A stretch of 38,079 bases of DNA. It comes from Betaproteobacteria bacterium. Its GTDB lineage: Bacteria > Pseudomonadota > Gammaproteobacteria > Burkholderiales > SG8-39. The notes below the pieces were generated by a model. That model was given only the letters and a program-made list of their open reading frames with translations. It did no database searches and was not told the origin of the DNA. The stretch lies in contig SHXK01000008.1 in assembly GCA_009693335.1 (NCBI GenBank), forward strand, positions 1-38,079. The letters are read 5' to 3'. The number at the start of each line of letters is the position of its first letter. The stretch's first letter is position 1. Shown piece by piece: positions 23,761 through 36,205 of this stretch. The position numbers and the translations under genes are program-made.

Positions 23761-24108
23761 TTACTGCATCCCTCTTAATTTTTCCTGCATCGCCTCCGGC
23801 ACCTCGATCTCGTAGCCCAACACCGCCGCCGACAGGGCTTTGCCGTAATTGTCCAGACACAGACTGCGCGACACGCCGCCGCCCAGTGCCCCGTGCGCGA
23901 CGAAATTGAGCGCACAGATACCGTCTACCGCATAGCGCAATACCTCGCCCTCCACCGTTCCGGCATAGAACGCCTTAAAGCGCTCGGCCGTGAGTTGTTC
24001 CTTTAACAGCGGATAGAACTCGGGCTCGTAAGCGATCACCATGATGTTGGAGGTGTTGCCCTTGTCCCCGGAGCGCGTATGGGCCAGGTGCTGCAGTTTG
24101 ACTCGCAT
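23761..24108 (-). CDS. AtuA-like small C-terminal domain protein
   Basis: A 115-residue protein starting VKLQHLAHTRSGDKGNTSNI, with CALNFVAHGALGGGVSRSLC, the features of the small domain found at the C-terminus of AtuA. AtuA is an acyclic terpene utilisation protein of unknown reaction in Pseudomonas. Here it is separate from the large domain, whose stop lies 4 bp upstream on the same strand. The two proteins probably form one functional unit. No Shine-Dalgarno is obvious, suggesting translational coupling. Confidence 0.85.
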   Translation of the reverse strand: MRVKLQHLAHTRSGDKGNTSNIMVIAYEPEFYPLLKEQLTAERFKAFYAGTVEGEVLRYAVDGICALNFVAHGALGGGVSRSLCLDNYGKALSAAVLGYEIEVPEAMQEKLRGMQ

Positions 24109-24112
24109 GGCA

Positions 24113-25471
24113 TCAGCTCTCGAAATAGTTAATGGTCACAGGCACTTTTTCCCGCGCCACCAGTGACGACCACACGCCGATGATCTCGCGGAAACGATCC
24201 TGGTGCGGCACCCGTTTGCCGGTGTGCGCGACCCCGGAGACGGCCATGCCGTCCACCTCGCGGCCGATCTTGATCGCCTCTTCGCGCGTTTTCGTGCGCG
24301 CGGCCACGCGCACGGCGATCTCGTAAGGCTCGGGCCCGTCCTTGGGCGACATCTCGCCATGGATCGCGTTGAGGCCGAGAAAATCAATACGCAGCTCTTC
24401 GGCCTGCAAGCCGACGATCTTAAAGCGCTCTTCGAGTATTTTCTTCGCCAGTTGTGCGCGCCGCAGGGCGCCGGGCCCGGCGTAGAAGAACATGTCCTCA
24501 CCTATGTATCCCTCGGTGCAGCCGATCGACACTTTGAGCGTGGGGGTGCGCGGCTTGCCAGAAATATTCGACACGCGCACGCGATCCGGGCCGAGCTGTT
24601 CCAGCCGGATGGTGGTGAAGTCCACCACCACGTCCGGCGTGAGGTAGTTGGCCGGGTCGTGCACTTCGTACAGACACTGTTCTTTCACCGTCATCAGATT
24701 GATCGCGCCGCCGGTGCCCGCCACTTTCGAGAGCACGCAGCTGCCGTCGGGCGAGACTTCCGCGATCGGGAAGGCGAGGTTCCACGGCTCGGGCACATCC
24801 TTGAAGCCGGGATCGCTGAAATAGCCGCCGCAGACTTGCGCGCCGCATTCCATCAGATGGCCGATGCCGTTGCCCGCCCCCAGGCGCTGGTGGTCCAGGG
24901 CGTCCCAGCCGAACTCGTACATCATCGGCGCCAGAAACAGCGACGGATCGGCGACTCGGCCGGTGACCACGATCTGTGCTCCGCCCTGCAGCGCCGTAAC
25001 GATGGGCTCGGCGCCCAGATAGACTTCGGCGGAAACCAGGTTGGCTGCCAGCGTGGACGTGGGTTGGCCGTTTTCCAGGATGGTGCTGGTGAGCTCCAAC
25101 ACCCGGTCGGTGATCAGGGAACCATTCACGGCGGCGACCTTGACGCCGCGCGCGCCGTAATGGCGCAACCAATACACGATGCGCTGGGCGGCAGCGTCCG
25201 GATTCAGCCAACCCTGGTTGGTGACGATCTTGGTGCCGCGACGCAAGCAGCCGGGCAGCACACCACTGATGCGGTCGTCCAGATAAGTGTCGTAGCCGGG
25301 AAAGGAAGGGTCTCGCCGCGCGCGCACTTGCGCTGCCGAGATGGTGGCTTCGGCCATGGTCTCGAAGCACAGGTAATCGAGGTCGCCCTTCTGCGCATTC
25401 AGCACCGCAGGCTCAATACGGTCGCCCCACCACGCGGCGCCCGCGCCGATTCTGATCGTCTTGTCCGTCAT
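24113..25471 (-). CDS. AtuA-like large domain protein (DUF1446 family)
   Basis: A 452-residue protein from the ATG at 25471; the frame continues to 25705 but that part is antisense to ETF-QO and lacks family character. It begins IRIGAGAAWWGDRIEPAVLN and includes DYLCFETMAEATISAAQVRA, IVTNQGWLNPDAAAQRIVYW and VVTGRVADPSLFLAPMMYEF. This family accompanies acyl-CoA degradation genes (citronellol/geranyl-CoA in Pseudomonas), but its activity is not known. It sits between ETF-QO upstream and the small AtuA-like gene downstream on the same strand, 34 bp after ETF-QO, consistent with an acyl-CoA oxidation operon. Confidence 0.9.
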   Translation of the reverse strand: MTDKTIRIGAGAAWWGDRIEPAVLNAQKGDLDYLCFETMAEATISAAQVRARRDPSFPGYDTYLDDRISGVLPGCLRRGTKIVTNQGWLNPDAAAQRIVYWLRHYGARGVKVAAVNGSLITDRVLELTSTILENGQPTSTLAANLVSAEVYLGAEPIVTALQGGAQIVVTGRVADPSLFLAPMMYEFGWDALDHQRLGAGNGIGHLMECGAQVCGGYFSDPGFKDVPEPWNLAFPIAEVSPDGSCVLSKVAGTGGAINLMTVKEQCLYEVHDPANYLTPDVVVDFTTIRLEQLGPDRVRVSNISGKPRTPTLKVSIGCTEGYIGEDMFFYAGPGALRRAQLAKKILEERFKIVGLQAEELRIDFLGLNAIHGEMSPKDGPEPYEIAVRVAARTKTREEAIKIGREVDGMAVSGVAHTGKRVPHQDRFREIIGVWSSLVAREKVPVTINYFES

Positions 25472-25505
25472 GCGCGCGCCCCTAGTTGATCTGGCATGCT
25501 TGCCG

Positions 25506-27146
25506 CTACATATTCGGGTAGTTCGGTCCGCCACCACCTTCCGGCGTGACCCAGACGATATTCTGCGTGGGGTCCTTGATGTCGCAGGTTTTGCAATGCA
25601 CGCAGTTCTGCGCATTGATCTGCAAACGGGGGCCGCTGGTGTCGTGCAGGATCTCGTAGACCCCGGCGGGGCAGTAGCGCTGCTCAGGCGCGTCGTAGAG
25701 CTCAAGGTTCACGTTCACCGGCACCGCAGCGTCTTTCAGCGTCAGGTGCGCCGGTTGGTCCTCGCCGTGGTTAGTACCGGAGAAAGACAGGTTGGTCAGC
25801 CGGTCGAAGCTGATCACCCCGTCTGGTTTGGCGTAAGCGATAGTCTGGGCTGCGGTTTTCTTCTTCAGCGTTTCATGGTCGGCGTGGTCGTGGTGCAAGG
25901 TCCAGGGTGCCTTGCCGCCAAAGACCATCTGGTCTATGCCCACCATCAGCGAGCCAGTGGTGAGGCCTTTTGCCATCCAAGGCTTGAAGTTGCGCGCCCG
26001 GTAGAGTTCGTCGAACAGCCAGCTTTGCCGGAATGCCTCGGGATACGCCGTGAGTGCATCCCCTGAGCGCCCAGCAGTCAGCGCTGCGTGCGCGGCCTCG
26101 GCCGCGAGCATGCCAGACTTGATCGCGCAGTGGCTGCCTTTGATGCGTGACGCATTCAGGAAACCGGCGTCATCGCCGATCAGGCAGCCGCCTGGGAAAA
26201 CGAGTTCCGGCAAAGATTGCAGTCCGCCCGCGGTAATCGCCCTGGCGCCGTAGGCAATACGCTTGCCTCCTTCCAGGAAGCTGCGGATCGCCGGATGGGT
26301 CTTGTAGCGCTGGAACTCTTCGTAGGGGCTGAGGTAGGGATTCGAGTAGCCCAGGCCGACCACGAATCCCACCGCCGCCTGGTTGTTGTCCAGGTGGTAA
26401 AGGAACGAGCCGCCGTAGGTGTCGCTCTCGAGTGGCCAGCCCGCGGTGTGGAGCACCAGACCGGGTTGGTGCTTTGCCGGTTTCAGGTCCCAGAGTTCTT
26501 TCAGACCGAGGCCGTAGACCTGTGGGTCGGCGCCCTTGCGCAGGTCAAACTTGGCTTCCAGCTGCTGGCCTAGATTGCCGCGGCAACCTTCGGCAAAAAA
26601 GGTGTACTTGGCGTGCAGCTCGATGCCGGGCTGGAATGCGTCGCTGCGCTCGCCCTGGCGATTGACGCCCATGTCGCCAGTGGCGACGCCGCGCACCGCG
26701 CCGGGTGTTTTCCCTGCGCTGTGGTAGAGGACTTCGGCGCCTGCGAAGCCGGGGAAGATCTCGACGCCGAGCGCTTCGGCCATGCTCCCCAGCCAGCGTG
26801 CCACTTGCCCCAAGCTGATGACATAGTTGCCGTGGTTCTGGAAACAGGCGGGCAGCAGAAAATTCGGCGTTTTGAATGCGCTTTTCTCTCGCAGGAACAG
26901 GAATCGGTCTTCCGAAACCGGAACATTCAGCGGCGCGCCCCTGTCTTTCCAGTCCGGGAACAGTTCCGCGATCGCGCGCGGATCCATGACGGCGCCCGAC
27001 AGGATATGCGCGCCGATCTCGGAGCCTTTCTCGATCAGGCAGACCGCATGCTCCGGGGAGAGTTGCTTCAGACGGATTGCCGCGGCCAGGCCCGCCGGGC
27101 CGCCGCCGACCACCACCACGTCGTATTGCATTGATTCGCGGACCAT
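25506..27146 (-). CDS. Electron transfer flavoprotein-ubiquinone oxidoreductase
   Basis: A 546-residue membrane-associated FAD/4Fe-4S enzyme that passes electrons from ETF to ubiquinone. The N-terminus MVRESMQYDVVVVGGGPAGL has the FAD dinucleotide fold, and the start at 27146 is chosen because this opening is typical of the family. GAHILSGAVMDPRAIAELFP and GCLIGDDAGFLNASRIKGSH are family blocks. The C-terminal cluster domain has NCVHCKTCDIKDPTQNIVWV with the cysteine ligands. Its promoter seems to lie within the 24 bp separating it from the divergent thioesterase gene, and the TATAAT is so close that the mRNA may be leaderless. The partners etfAB and dehydrogenases are in the window. Confidence 0.96.
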   Translation of the reverse strand: MVRESMQYDVVVVGGGPAGLAAAIRLKQLSPEHAVCLIEKGSEIGAHILSGAVMDPRAIAELFPDWKDRGAPLNVPVSEDRFLFLREKSAFKTPNFLLPACFQNHGNYVISLGQVARWLGSMAEALGVEIFPGFAGAEVLYHSAGKTPGAVRGVATGDMGVNRQGERSDAFQPGIELHAKYTFFAEGCRGNLGQQLEAKFDLRKGADPQVYGLGLKELWDLKPAKHQPGLVLHTAGWPLESDTYGGSFLYHLDNNQAAVGFVVGLGYSNPYLSPYEEFQRYKTHPAIRSFLEGGKRIAYGARAITAGGLQSLPELVFPGGCLIGDDAGFLNASRIKGSHCAIKSGMLAAEAAHAALTAGRSGDALTAYPEAFRQSWLFDELYRARNFKPWMAKGLTTGSLMVGIDQMVFGGKAPWTLHHDHADHETLKKKTAAQTIAYAKPDGVISFDRLTNLSFSGTNHGEDQPAHLTLKDAAVPVNVNLELYDAPEQRYCPAGVYEILHDTSGPRLQINAQNCVHCKTCDIKDPTQNIVWVTPEGGGGPNYPNM

Positions 27147-27181
27147 GCAGGGATTATAGAATGCGGACCTATGAGCCAAGG
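27131..27181. promoter_or_regulatory. Overlapping divergent promoters, ETF-QO and thioesterase
   Basis: On the plus strand, TTGATT (27131-27136), an 18-bp spacer and TATAGA (27155-27160) lead to the thioesterase ATG at 27171. On the minus strand, TTGGCT (27180-27175), a 16-bp spacer and TATAAT (27158-27153) lead to the ETF-QO ATG at 27146. The two -10 boxes overlap on opposite strands. Predicted start sites fall within a few bases of each ATG and neither gene has a Shine-Dalgarno, so both messages may be leaderless. Confidence 0.55.
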
Positions 27182-27611
27182 GCGGATCGAGAGCGGGGAT
27201 CAACGCAGACTAGCGTATGTGGAGCGGATCCCGATTCGCTGGGGCGACATGGACGCCATGGGGCATGTCAACAACACGCTCTATTTCCGCTATATGGAGC
27301 AAGCGCGCATCAGTTGGTTTGACGCCCTGGTTCCGGAGGACGAAGCTTGGCATGCCACCGGTATCGTCATCGCCAACGCCTCGTGCAGCTACCTGCGGCC
27401 GATCACCTACCCGGGCACGGTCGAGGTGAGACTACAGATCGGGCCGCTGGGGGGCTCGAGCGTGCCGACCTACTATGAAATGCGCGTTGACGCAGACCCC
27501 AAGCCCTATGCCGAGGGCGCGGCGGTGGTGGTGTTCATCGGCATGAAAACGCAGAAACCCGTGCGCATCCCCGAAGGTATTCGGGCGCGACTGCTCAAGG
27601 CAACCTCATGA
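27171..27611 (+). CDS. Acyl-CoA thioesterase (4-hydroxybenzoyl-CoA thioesterase hotdog family)
   Basis: A 146-residue hotdog protein. The active-site motif [20 protein letters not shown], with the nucleophile or base aspartate in GDMD, is typical of the 4HBT/YbgC group. It would hydrolyse an acyl-CoA to free acid and CoA; the chain preference is unknown. It begins at the ATG at 27171 without a Shine-Dalgarno. It is divergent from ETF-QO and followed by the SCOT gene, with an 8-codon reading frame linking the two. Confidence 0.9.
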   Translation: MSQGRIESGDQRRLAYVERIPIRWGDMDAMGHVNNTLYFRYMEQARISWFDALVPEDEAWHATGIVIANASCSYLRPITYPGTVEVRLQIGPLGGSSVPTYYEMRVDADPKPYAEGAAVVVFIGMKTQKPVRIPEGIRARLLKATS

Positions 27612-27634
27612 AACTGGAGATTCCCCTCGAATGA
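27608..27634 (+). other. Eight-codon reading frame bridging thioesterase and SCOT genes
   Basis: The ATG at 27608 overlaps the thioesterase TGA (27609-27611). It reads MKLEIPLE and ends at a TGA (27632-27634) that overlaps the SCOT ATG (27631). Both junctions are ATGA. It could couple translation of the two genes; chance is equally possible. Confidence 0.3.
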
Positions 27635-28980
27635 AAAAAGTCCATCCGAACGCCAGCGTCGCCTTGCAGGGACTGCTGCGCGACAACATGACCATCGCCG
27701 CGGGCGGTTTCGGTCTGTGCGGAATTCCCGAAAATCTCATTCAAGCGCTGGTGGTGAGCGGTGTTAAGGGTCTGACCATCGTCGGCAACAACGCCGGAGT
27801 AGACGATTTCGGCATGGGTCTGCTGCTCAAGACCCGGCAGGTGAAGAAGGTCATTGCTTCCTATGTGGGGGAGAACAAGGAGTTCGAGCGCCAGGTGCTG
27901 GCGGGCGAGCTCGAATTGCAGTTGACTCCGCAGGGCACTCTCGCAGAAAAGCTGCGGGCAGGCGGCGCGGGCATCGCGGGTTTTTACACCCGCACCGGCG
28001 CCGGCACCAAGCTGGCGGAGGGCAAGGAGAGCAAGTTCTTCGAGGGCCAGGAGTACGTGCTGGAGGAGGGCATCCGCGCTGATCTGTCCATCGTCAAGGC
28101 CTGGAAGGGCGACCAGTCCGGCAATCTGGTGTATCGCAAGACCGCGCGCAACTTCAATCCGATGATCGCCACCTGCGGCAAGGTCACCGTCGCCGAAGTC
28201 GAGCAACTGCTCGAAGTCGGCGCATTGGATCCCGAACAGGTACACACGCCGGCAATTTACGTCAAGCGCATCCTTCAAGGATCGGACTACGAGAAGCGGA
28301 TCGAATTCCGCACCGTCAGCGGCGTAGCCTCGAAACAGGATGCGCCGATTCGTCAGCTCATGGCGCGGCGCGCGGCCCAGGAGTTGCGCGACGGTTACTA
28401 CGTCAACCTAGGCATCGGTATTCCAACCCTGGTCGCCAATTACATACCCGAGAACATCAAGGTCACGCTGCAATCGGAGAATGGCCTGCTCGGCATCGGC
28501 CCTTTCCCGGCGGACCATGAGGTAGATGCGGATCTGATCAATGCCGGCAAGCAGACCATCACGGCGATCCCCGGCAGCAGTTTTTTTTCCAGCGCCGATT
28601 CTTTCGCCATGATCCGGGGCGGGCACGTCGACCTTTCCATCTTAGGCGGGCTCGAGGTGGCGCAAAACGGCGATCTGGCCAACTGGATGGTACCTGGCAA
28701 GATGGTGAAAGGGCCTGGCGGCGCGATGGACCTGGTCTCCGGCGTTAAGCGCGTGATCGTGCTGATGGAGCACGCGGCCAGGGACGGCAGCCCCAAGATC
28801 CTCAAGTCCTGCTCGCTGCCGATCACCGGCAGGGGGGTGGTCAGCATGATCATTACCGACCTGTGCCTGTTCGAGGTGGCCGCGGGCGGCGGCGGGCTCA
28901 CGCTCAGGGAACTACACCCCGGCGTCAGCTTGGAAGAGGTGCGCGCGAAGACAGGTTGCGAATTTAAGGTTGCGCTCTAG
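27631..28980 (+). CDS. Fused succinyl-CoA:3-ketoacid CoA-transferase (SCOT, A and B subunits in one chain)
   Basis: A 449-residue family I CoA-transferase. The A half (about 1-228) contains [20 protein letters not shown] and [21 protein letters not shown] short linker (about 229-248) leads into the B half, which contains [20 protein letters not shown] and the catalytic glutamate E283 in [11 protein letters not shown]. Most bacteria encode ScoA and ScoB separately; the single-chain form is the layout of mitochondrial SCOT and a minority of bacteria. It would exchange CoA between succinyl-CoA and acetoacetate or a related 3-keto acid. It is downstream of the thioesterase. An acetate- or butyrate-preferring CoA-transferase is the alternative. 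Confidence 0.92.
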   Translation: MKKVHPNASVALQGLLRDNMTIAAGGFGLCGIPENLIQALVVSGVKGLTIVGNNAGVDDFGMGLLLKTRQVKKVIASYVGENKEFERQVLAGELELQLTPQGTLAEKLRAGGAGIAGFYTRTGAGTKLAEGKESKFFEGQEYVLEEGIRADLSIVKAWKGDQSGNLVYRKTARNFNPMIATCGKVTVAEVEQLLEVGALDPEQVHTPAIYVKRILQGSDYEKRIEFRTVSGVASKQDAPIRQLMARRAAQELRDGYYVNLGIGIPTLVANYIPENIKVTLQSENGLLGIGPFPADHEVDADLINAGKQTITAIPGSSFFSSADSFAMIRGGHVDLSILGGLEVAQNGDLANWMVPGKMVKGPGGAMDLVSGVKRVIVLMEHAARDGSPKILKSCSLPITGRGVVSMIITDLCLFEVAAGGGGLTLRELHPGVSLEEVRAKTGCEFKVAL

Positions 28981-28994
28981 TCAGCAATAGCAAT

Positions 28995-32837
<3,843 letters not shown>

Positions 32838-32850
32838 AAGTCCCGGTCGG

Positions 32851-33123
32851 ATGAAAGCACTTGCGGGCGTCCTTTTCGTGCTGATCCTCGCCATCCAGTA
32901 TCCGCTTTGGCTGGGCAAAGGCGGCTGGTTGCGCGTCTGGGAGGTGGACCGCCAACTGGAGGCGCAGCACCTCAAGAACGCGCGGCTGGAAACACGCAAC
33001 GGCGCCCTCGGCGCCGAGGTCAAGGACTTGAAGCAAGGTTACGAGGCCATAGAAGAGCGCGCCCGTTACGAACTCGGCATGGTCAAGAACGACGAAGTGT
33101 TCTTCCAGTTTCCGGGCAAGTAG
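32851..33123 (+). CDS. ftsB: Cell division protein FtsB
   Basis: A 90-residue bitopic membrane protein of the divisome FtsQ-FtsL-FtsB complex. The membrane segment is at about residues 4-22 ([19 protein letters not shown]). A periplasmic coiled coil follows (about 30-65), then the conserved [19 protein letters not shown]. The ATG at 32851 is chosen because the upstream in-frame part overlaps eno. A position directly after eno is conserved across proteobacteria and supports the call. Confidence 0.95.
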   Translation: MKALAGVLFVLILAIQYPLWLGKGGWLRVWEVDRQLEAQHLKNARLETRNGALGAEVKDLKQGYEAIEERARYELGMVKNDEVFFQFPGK

Positions 33124-33132
33124 CTGCCGTCG

Positions 33133-34719
33133 TCAGTCCACTTTCGCGAAACGGGACTCCGGCCGGTCGTCGGCCTTGTGCACAGTGCTGACGTTGCGCT
33201 TCATCGCCCAGGGCCGTAGCTGGTGGTGCAGGGGGACGTAATAGTATTGATCGCGGGTGATCAGCAGGGCTTCTCGCAACATCATGTCGCGCTTCGGGAT
33301 GTTGGTCTCGGTCTTCATGGCGTCTATGAGGGTATCCAGCTTGGTGTCGCTGATGCGTCCAAGATTGAAACTGCCATCGGCGCCGGTGGTCTTGGTGCGC
33401 ATCAACGATTGCAGCGTATACAGTCCGTCGAATGTCGCTACCCCCCAGCCGAGCATATAAACGCTGGTGTCGAAGTTCTGGATTTTGGCGATGAAGGTCG
33501 CCATTGGCTGTGCCAGTAGCTTTACCTTCAGTCCGGCCTTGGCCCACATGCCGACCAGCGCCTGGCAGATTTCCTCGTCGTTGACGTAACGGTTGTTCGG
33601 GCAGTTGAGTGTGAACTCAAAGCCGTTTGGATATCCGGCTTCGGCGAGTAGCTTTCTGGCGCCCTCGACATCCACCGGCGCGACCTTGTCGATGTCGGCG
33701 GCGTGGCCGTGCACGCCCGGGGCGACCATGATCGCTGCCGGCAGGGCCAGGCCACGCATGGTGACGCGCCGGATCGCCTCGCGGTCCACCGACACATTCA
33801 GCGCCTTGCGCACCCGCACATCCTTCAAGGGGTTCTTGCCCTTCACGTCCGAATACTTCAGTTCGTTGCTGAACTGGTCCATGCCGATGAAGATCGTGCG
33901 CACTTCGTGGCCGTCCAGCACCTTGAGCTTGGGGTCGTTGCGCAACCGCGTCACGTCCTGGGTGGGGAGGTCGGTGAGGAGATCGACGTCGCCCGAGAGC
34001 AAGGCCGCGACGCGCGTCGCATCCGACTGGATAGGCGTGTAGATGACGTCGGTGACGTTGCCCTCGAGCCGGTCCCACCAGCCGGTGTTCGCCGTCATGA
34101 CGACGCGCTTGTCTGGCTCCCAGAGTTTGAGGATGTAGGGTCCGGTGCCGTTGGTATTGCGCGAGGCGTAAGTGTCTTCCTTGGCCTTGTAGTTCTGAAT
34201 GTTCTCGGACTTGTTCTTGGTTGACCAGCTCTTGCTCATGATGCGGAAGTCGACGATCAGGCGCATCAAGACCGGATTCGGTCCGGAAAGGATGAAATCC
34301 ACCGTCAAGTCGTCAACCTTCTTCACTTCCTTGATGCCGGCGACATAGATCTGCATGGTGCCCTGCGGCTGCAGAATTCGTCCGTAAGAGAACACCACAT
34401 CGTCGGCCGTGAATGGGCTGCCGTCATGGAATTTGACGCCTTGGCGCAGCTTGAAGCGTAGCTGCGTCGGCGACAGGGACTGCCAACTGCTGGCCAGCGC
34501 CGCTTCGACCTGGAACTTTCGGTCATAGCGCACCAGCCCCTCGTAGACGTGTTGCAGGATGCCGTTGGTGGTGGCGTGGTTTTGAGAATGCGGATCTAGC
34601 GAGATGATGTCGTTCTGCGCCGCCCACTTGAGGGTTACCGCGTACGCGGGGGCCGCGGCCAGCGCGGCGAGGGTCAGCGTAAGGGCCAGTGTACGGGTCA
34701 GAAATCGCTTGAGTCGCAT
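33133..34719 (-). CDS. ABC transporter substrate-binding protein, dipeptide/oligopeptide (family 5) type
   Basis: A 528-residue periplasmic protein from the ATG at 34719 (AGAGGA five bases upstream); the frame runs open to 35223 but that part is antisense to the next gene. The signal peptide is residues 1-27 (MRLKRFLTRTLALTLTLAAL). Family motifs are AQNDIISLDPHSQNHATTNG, FKLRQGVKFHDGSPFTADDV and NTNGTGPYILKLWEPDKRV. It would bind peptides or other solutes such as nickel, opines or glutathione. No permease or ATPase genes adjoin it, so transport partners are elsewhere. It is convergent with ftsB. Confidence 0.94.
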   Translation of the reverse strand: MRLKRFLTRTLALTLTLAALAAAPAYAVTLKWAAQNDIISLDPHSQNHATTNGILQHVYEGLVRYDRKFQVEAALASSWQSLSPTQLRFKLRQGVKFHDGSPFTADDVVFSYGRILQPQGTMQIYVAGIKEVKKVDDLTVDFILSGPNPVLMRLIVDFRIMSKSWSTKNKSENIQNYKAKEDTYASRNTNGTGPYILKLWEPDKRVVMTANTGWWDRLEGNVTDVIYTPIQSDATRVAALLSGDVDLLTDLPTQDVTRLRNDPKLKVLDGHEVRTIFIGMDQFSNELKYSDVKGKNPLKDVRVRKALNVSVDREAIRRVTMRGLALPAAIMVAPGVHGHAADIDKVAPVDVEGARKLLAEAGYPNGFEFTLNCPNNRYVNDEEICQALVGMWAKAGLKVKLLAQPMATFIAKIQNFDTSVYMLGWGVATFDGLYTLQSLMRTKTTGADGSFNLGRISDTKLDTLIDAMKTETNIPKRDMMLREALLITRDQYYYVPLHHQLRPWAMKRNVSTVHKADDRPESRFAKVD

Positions 34720-34732
34720 GGGATCCTCTCTC

Positions 34733-34748
34733 AACGCACAAGTGCGTT
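34733..34748. promoter_or_regulatory. Perfect inverted repeat in the binding-protein leader
   Basis: AACGCAC (34733-34739) and GTGCGTT (34742-34748) are perfect complementary arms with a 2-base centre, 14 bp before the binding-protein start. TATAAT lies at 34764-34769 (TATTAT on the minus strand), so the repeat would sit near the transcription start, a typical operator place. Short mRNA hairpin is the alternative. Confidence 0.4.
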
Positions 34749-34846
34749 CCTCTAGTGAGAACCTATAATACACAAGCTGCAGAGGGAGCGCTGCCCTGAA
34801 TAGACAGCAGCCTGGCAGATGAACTGAAAGGGGTTTTGCAAGCCGC

Positions 34847-36205
34847 ATGAATCTGTACGCAAAGTTGCAACAAAGAGAGGCGCAACAAAAACCTCTGCGT
34901 ATTGGTTTGATCGGCGCGGGCAAGTTCGCGGCGATGTACCTGGCGCAGTTGCCGCGTACCCCGGGCGTGCATCTGCTGGCCATCGCGGATCTGGCGCCCG
35001 CGAAAGCCAGAGAGAACCTGAAAAAGGTTGGCTGGGATCCTCTCAGGATGGCAGCTGCTTCGATTGACGAAGCCCTAAAAAACAAATGCACGCATATTTC
35101 TGACGACTGGCAGGCCCTGGTCTCGCACCCCGCGCTCGACATCGTCATCGAGGCCACCGGCAATCCGCTGGTCGCGGTGGAGCATATTCTGGCTGCTTTG
35201 CGCCACGGCAAGCACGTCGTCAACGTGACGGTCGAGGCCGACGCCTACTGCGGCCCGATGCTGGCGCGCAAAGCACTGGAGGCGGGGCTGGTCTACAGCC
35301 TTGCCTACGGCGACCAACCGGCGATCATCTGCGACCTGGTGGACTGGGCGCGCGCCGCCGGTTTTCCGGTGGTCGCGGCAGGCCGCGGTCACAAATGGCT
35401 GCCGCATTACGCGCAATCAACGCCCGAAACGGTCTGGGGCTACTACGGCCTCACCCCCGAGCAAGCGGTGCTCGGCGGCCTCAATCCGAAAATGTTCAAT
35501 TCCTTTCTCGACGGCTCCAAACCGGCGATTGAAGCGAGCGCGGTTTGCAACGCCACCGGATTGACGCCATCGCCCACCGGTCTTGCCTTTCCGGCTTGCG
35601 CCATTGATGCGCTGCCAAACTTGATGCGACCTAGGGAGGAGGGCGGTCTGCTGCATCACAAGGGCCAGGTCGAAGTGGTGTCGTCGCTGGAGCGCGACGG
35701 CACGGTCATACCCTACGACATCCGTTTTGGCGTCTGGGTGGTGTTCGAGGGCGAGACCGAGTACATCCGGCGCTGCTTCTCCGAGTACGGCGTGCAGACC
35801 GACGCTACGGGCCGCTACGCCTGCATGTACAAGCGCTGGCACCTGATCGGGCTGGAAGTGGGCATCTCGGTGGCTGCGGTGGGACTGCGTGGTGAAGCCA
35901 CCGGCTGCGCCACTGGCTGGCGCGCCGATGCCGTGGCCAACGCCAAACGCGATCTGAAAGCGGGCGAAATCCTCGACGGCGAAGGCGGTTACACCGTGGT
36001 TGGCCGTCTGATGCCGGCAGAGGCTTCGTTGGCCCAGGGTTGCCTGCCGCTCGGCCTCGCGCATGGCTGGAAGCTGTTGCGGCCGGTCGCCGCCGGCCAG
36101 GCGCTCAAGTGGGGCGACGTAGCCCTCGATGCGAACCTGCCCGCGGTGAAGCTGCGGCGCGAGATGGAGCGGTCTTTCGGCCTGCAGCAGCGCTCGGCCG
36201 CTTGA
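34847..36205 (+). CDS. NAD(P)-dependent oxidoreductase with C-terminal SAF domain
   Basis: A 452-residue protein. The N-terminal Rossmann motif IGLIGAGKFAAMYLAQLP leads to homoserine-dehydrogenase-like segments (VIEATGNPLVAVEHILAALR, GKHVVNVTVEAD). The middle has GLVYSLAYGDQPAIICDLVD and GRGHKWLPHYAQSTPETVW. The C-terminal part (about 365-440) includes DLKAGEILDGEGGYTVVGRL, a SAF (antifreeze/FlgA-type) domain. Rossmann-SAF fusions of this kind occur in sugar-acid catabolic clusters, but the reaction here is not known. The start at 34847 has a purine-rich AAAGGGG about 13 bases upstream. Its 3' end is overlapped by 101 bp from the convergent dehydrogenase gene. Confidence 0.85.
   Translation: MNLYAKLQQREAQQKPLRIGLIGAGKFAAMYLAQLPRTPGVHLLAIADLAPAKARENLKKVGWDPLRMAAASIDEALKNKCTHISDDWQALVSHPALDIVIEATGNPLVAVEHILAALRHGKHVVNVTVEADAYCGPMLARKALEAGLVYSLAYGDQPAIICDLVDWARAAGFPVVAAGRGHKWLPHYAQSTPETVWGYYGLTPEQAVLGGLNPKMFNSFLDGSKPAIEASAVCNATGLTPSPTGLAFPACAIDALPNLMRPREEGGLLHHKGQVEVVSSLERDGTVIPYDIRFGVWVVFEGETEYIRRCFSEYGVQTDATGRYACMYKRWHLIGLEVGISVAAVGLRGEATGCATGWRADAVANAKRDLKAGEILDGEGGYTVVGRLMPAEASLAQGCLPLGLAHGWKLLRPVAAGQALKWGDVALDANLPAVKLRREMERSFGLQQRSAA

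Noticed and set aside
24203-25489. 428-codon open frame antisense to the AtuA-like gene
   Set aside because: It is the opposite strand of a well-supported gene in GC-rich DNA; the composition is His/Arg/Gln-rich and no family is recognisable.
34720-35223. Upstream extension of the peptide-type binding protein
   Set aside because: It is antisense to the SAF oxidoreductase; the signal peptide and ribosome site fix the start at 34719.
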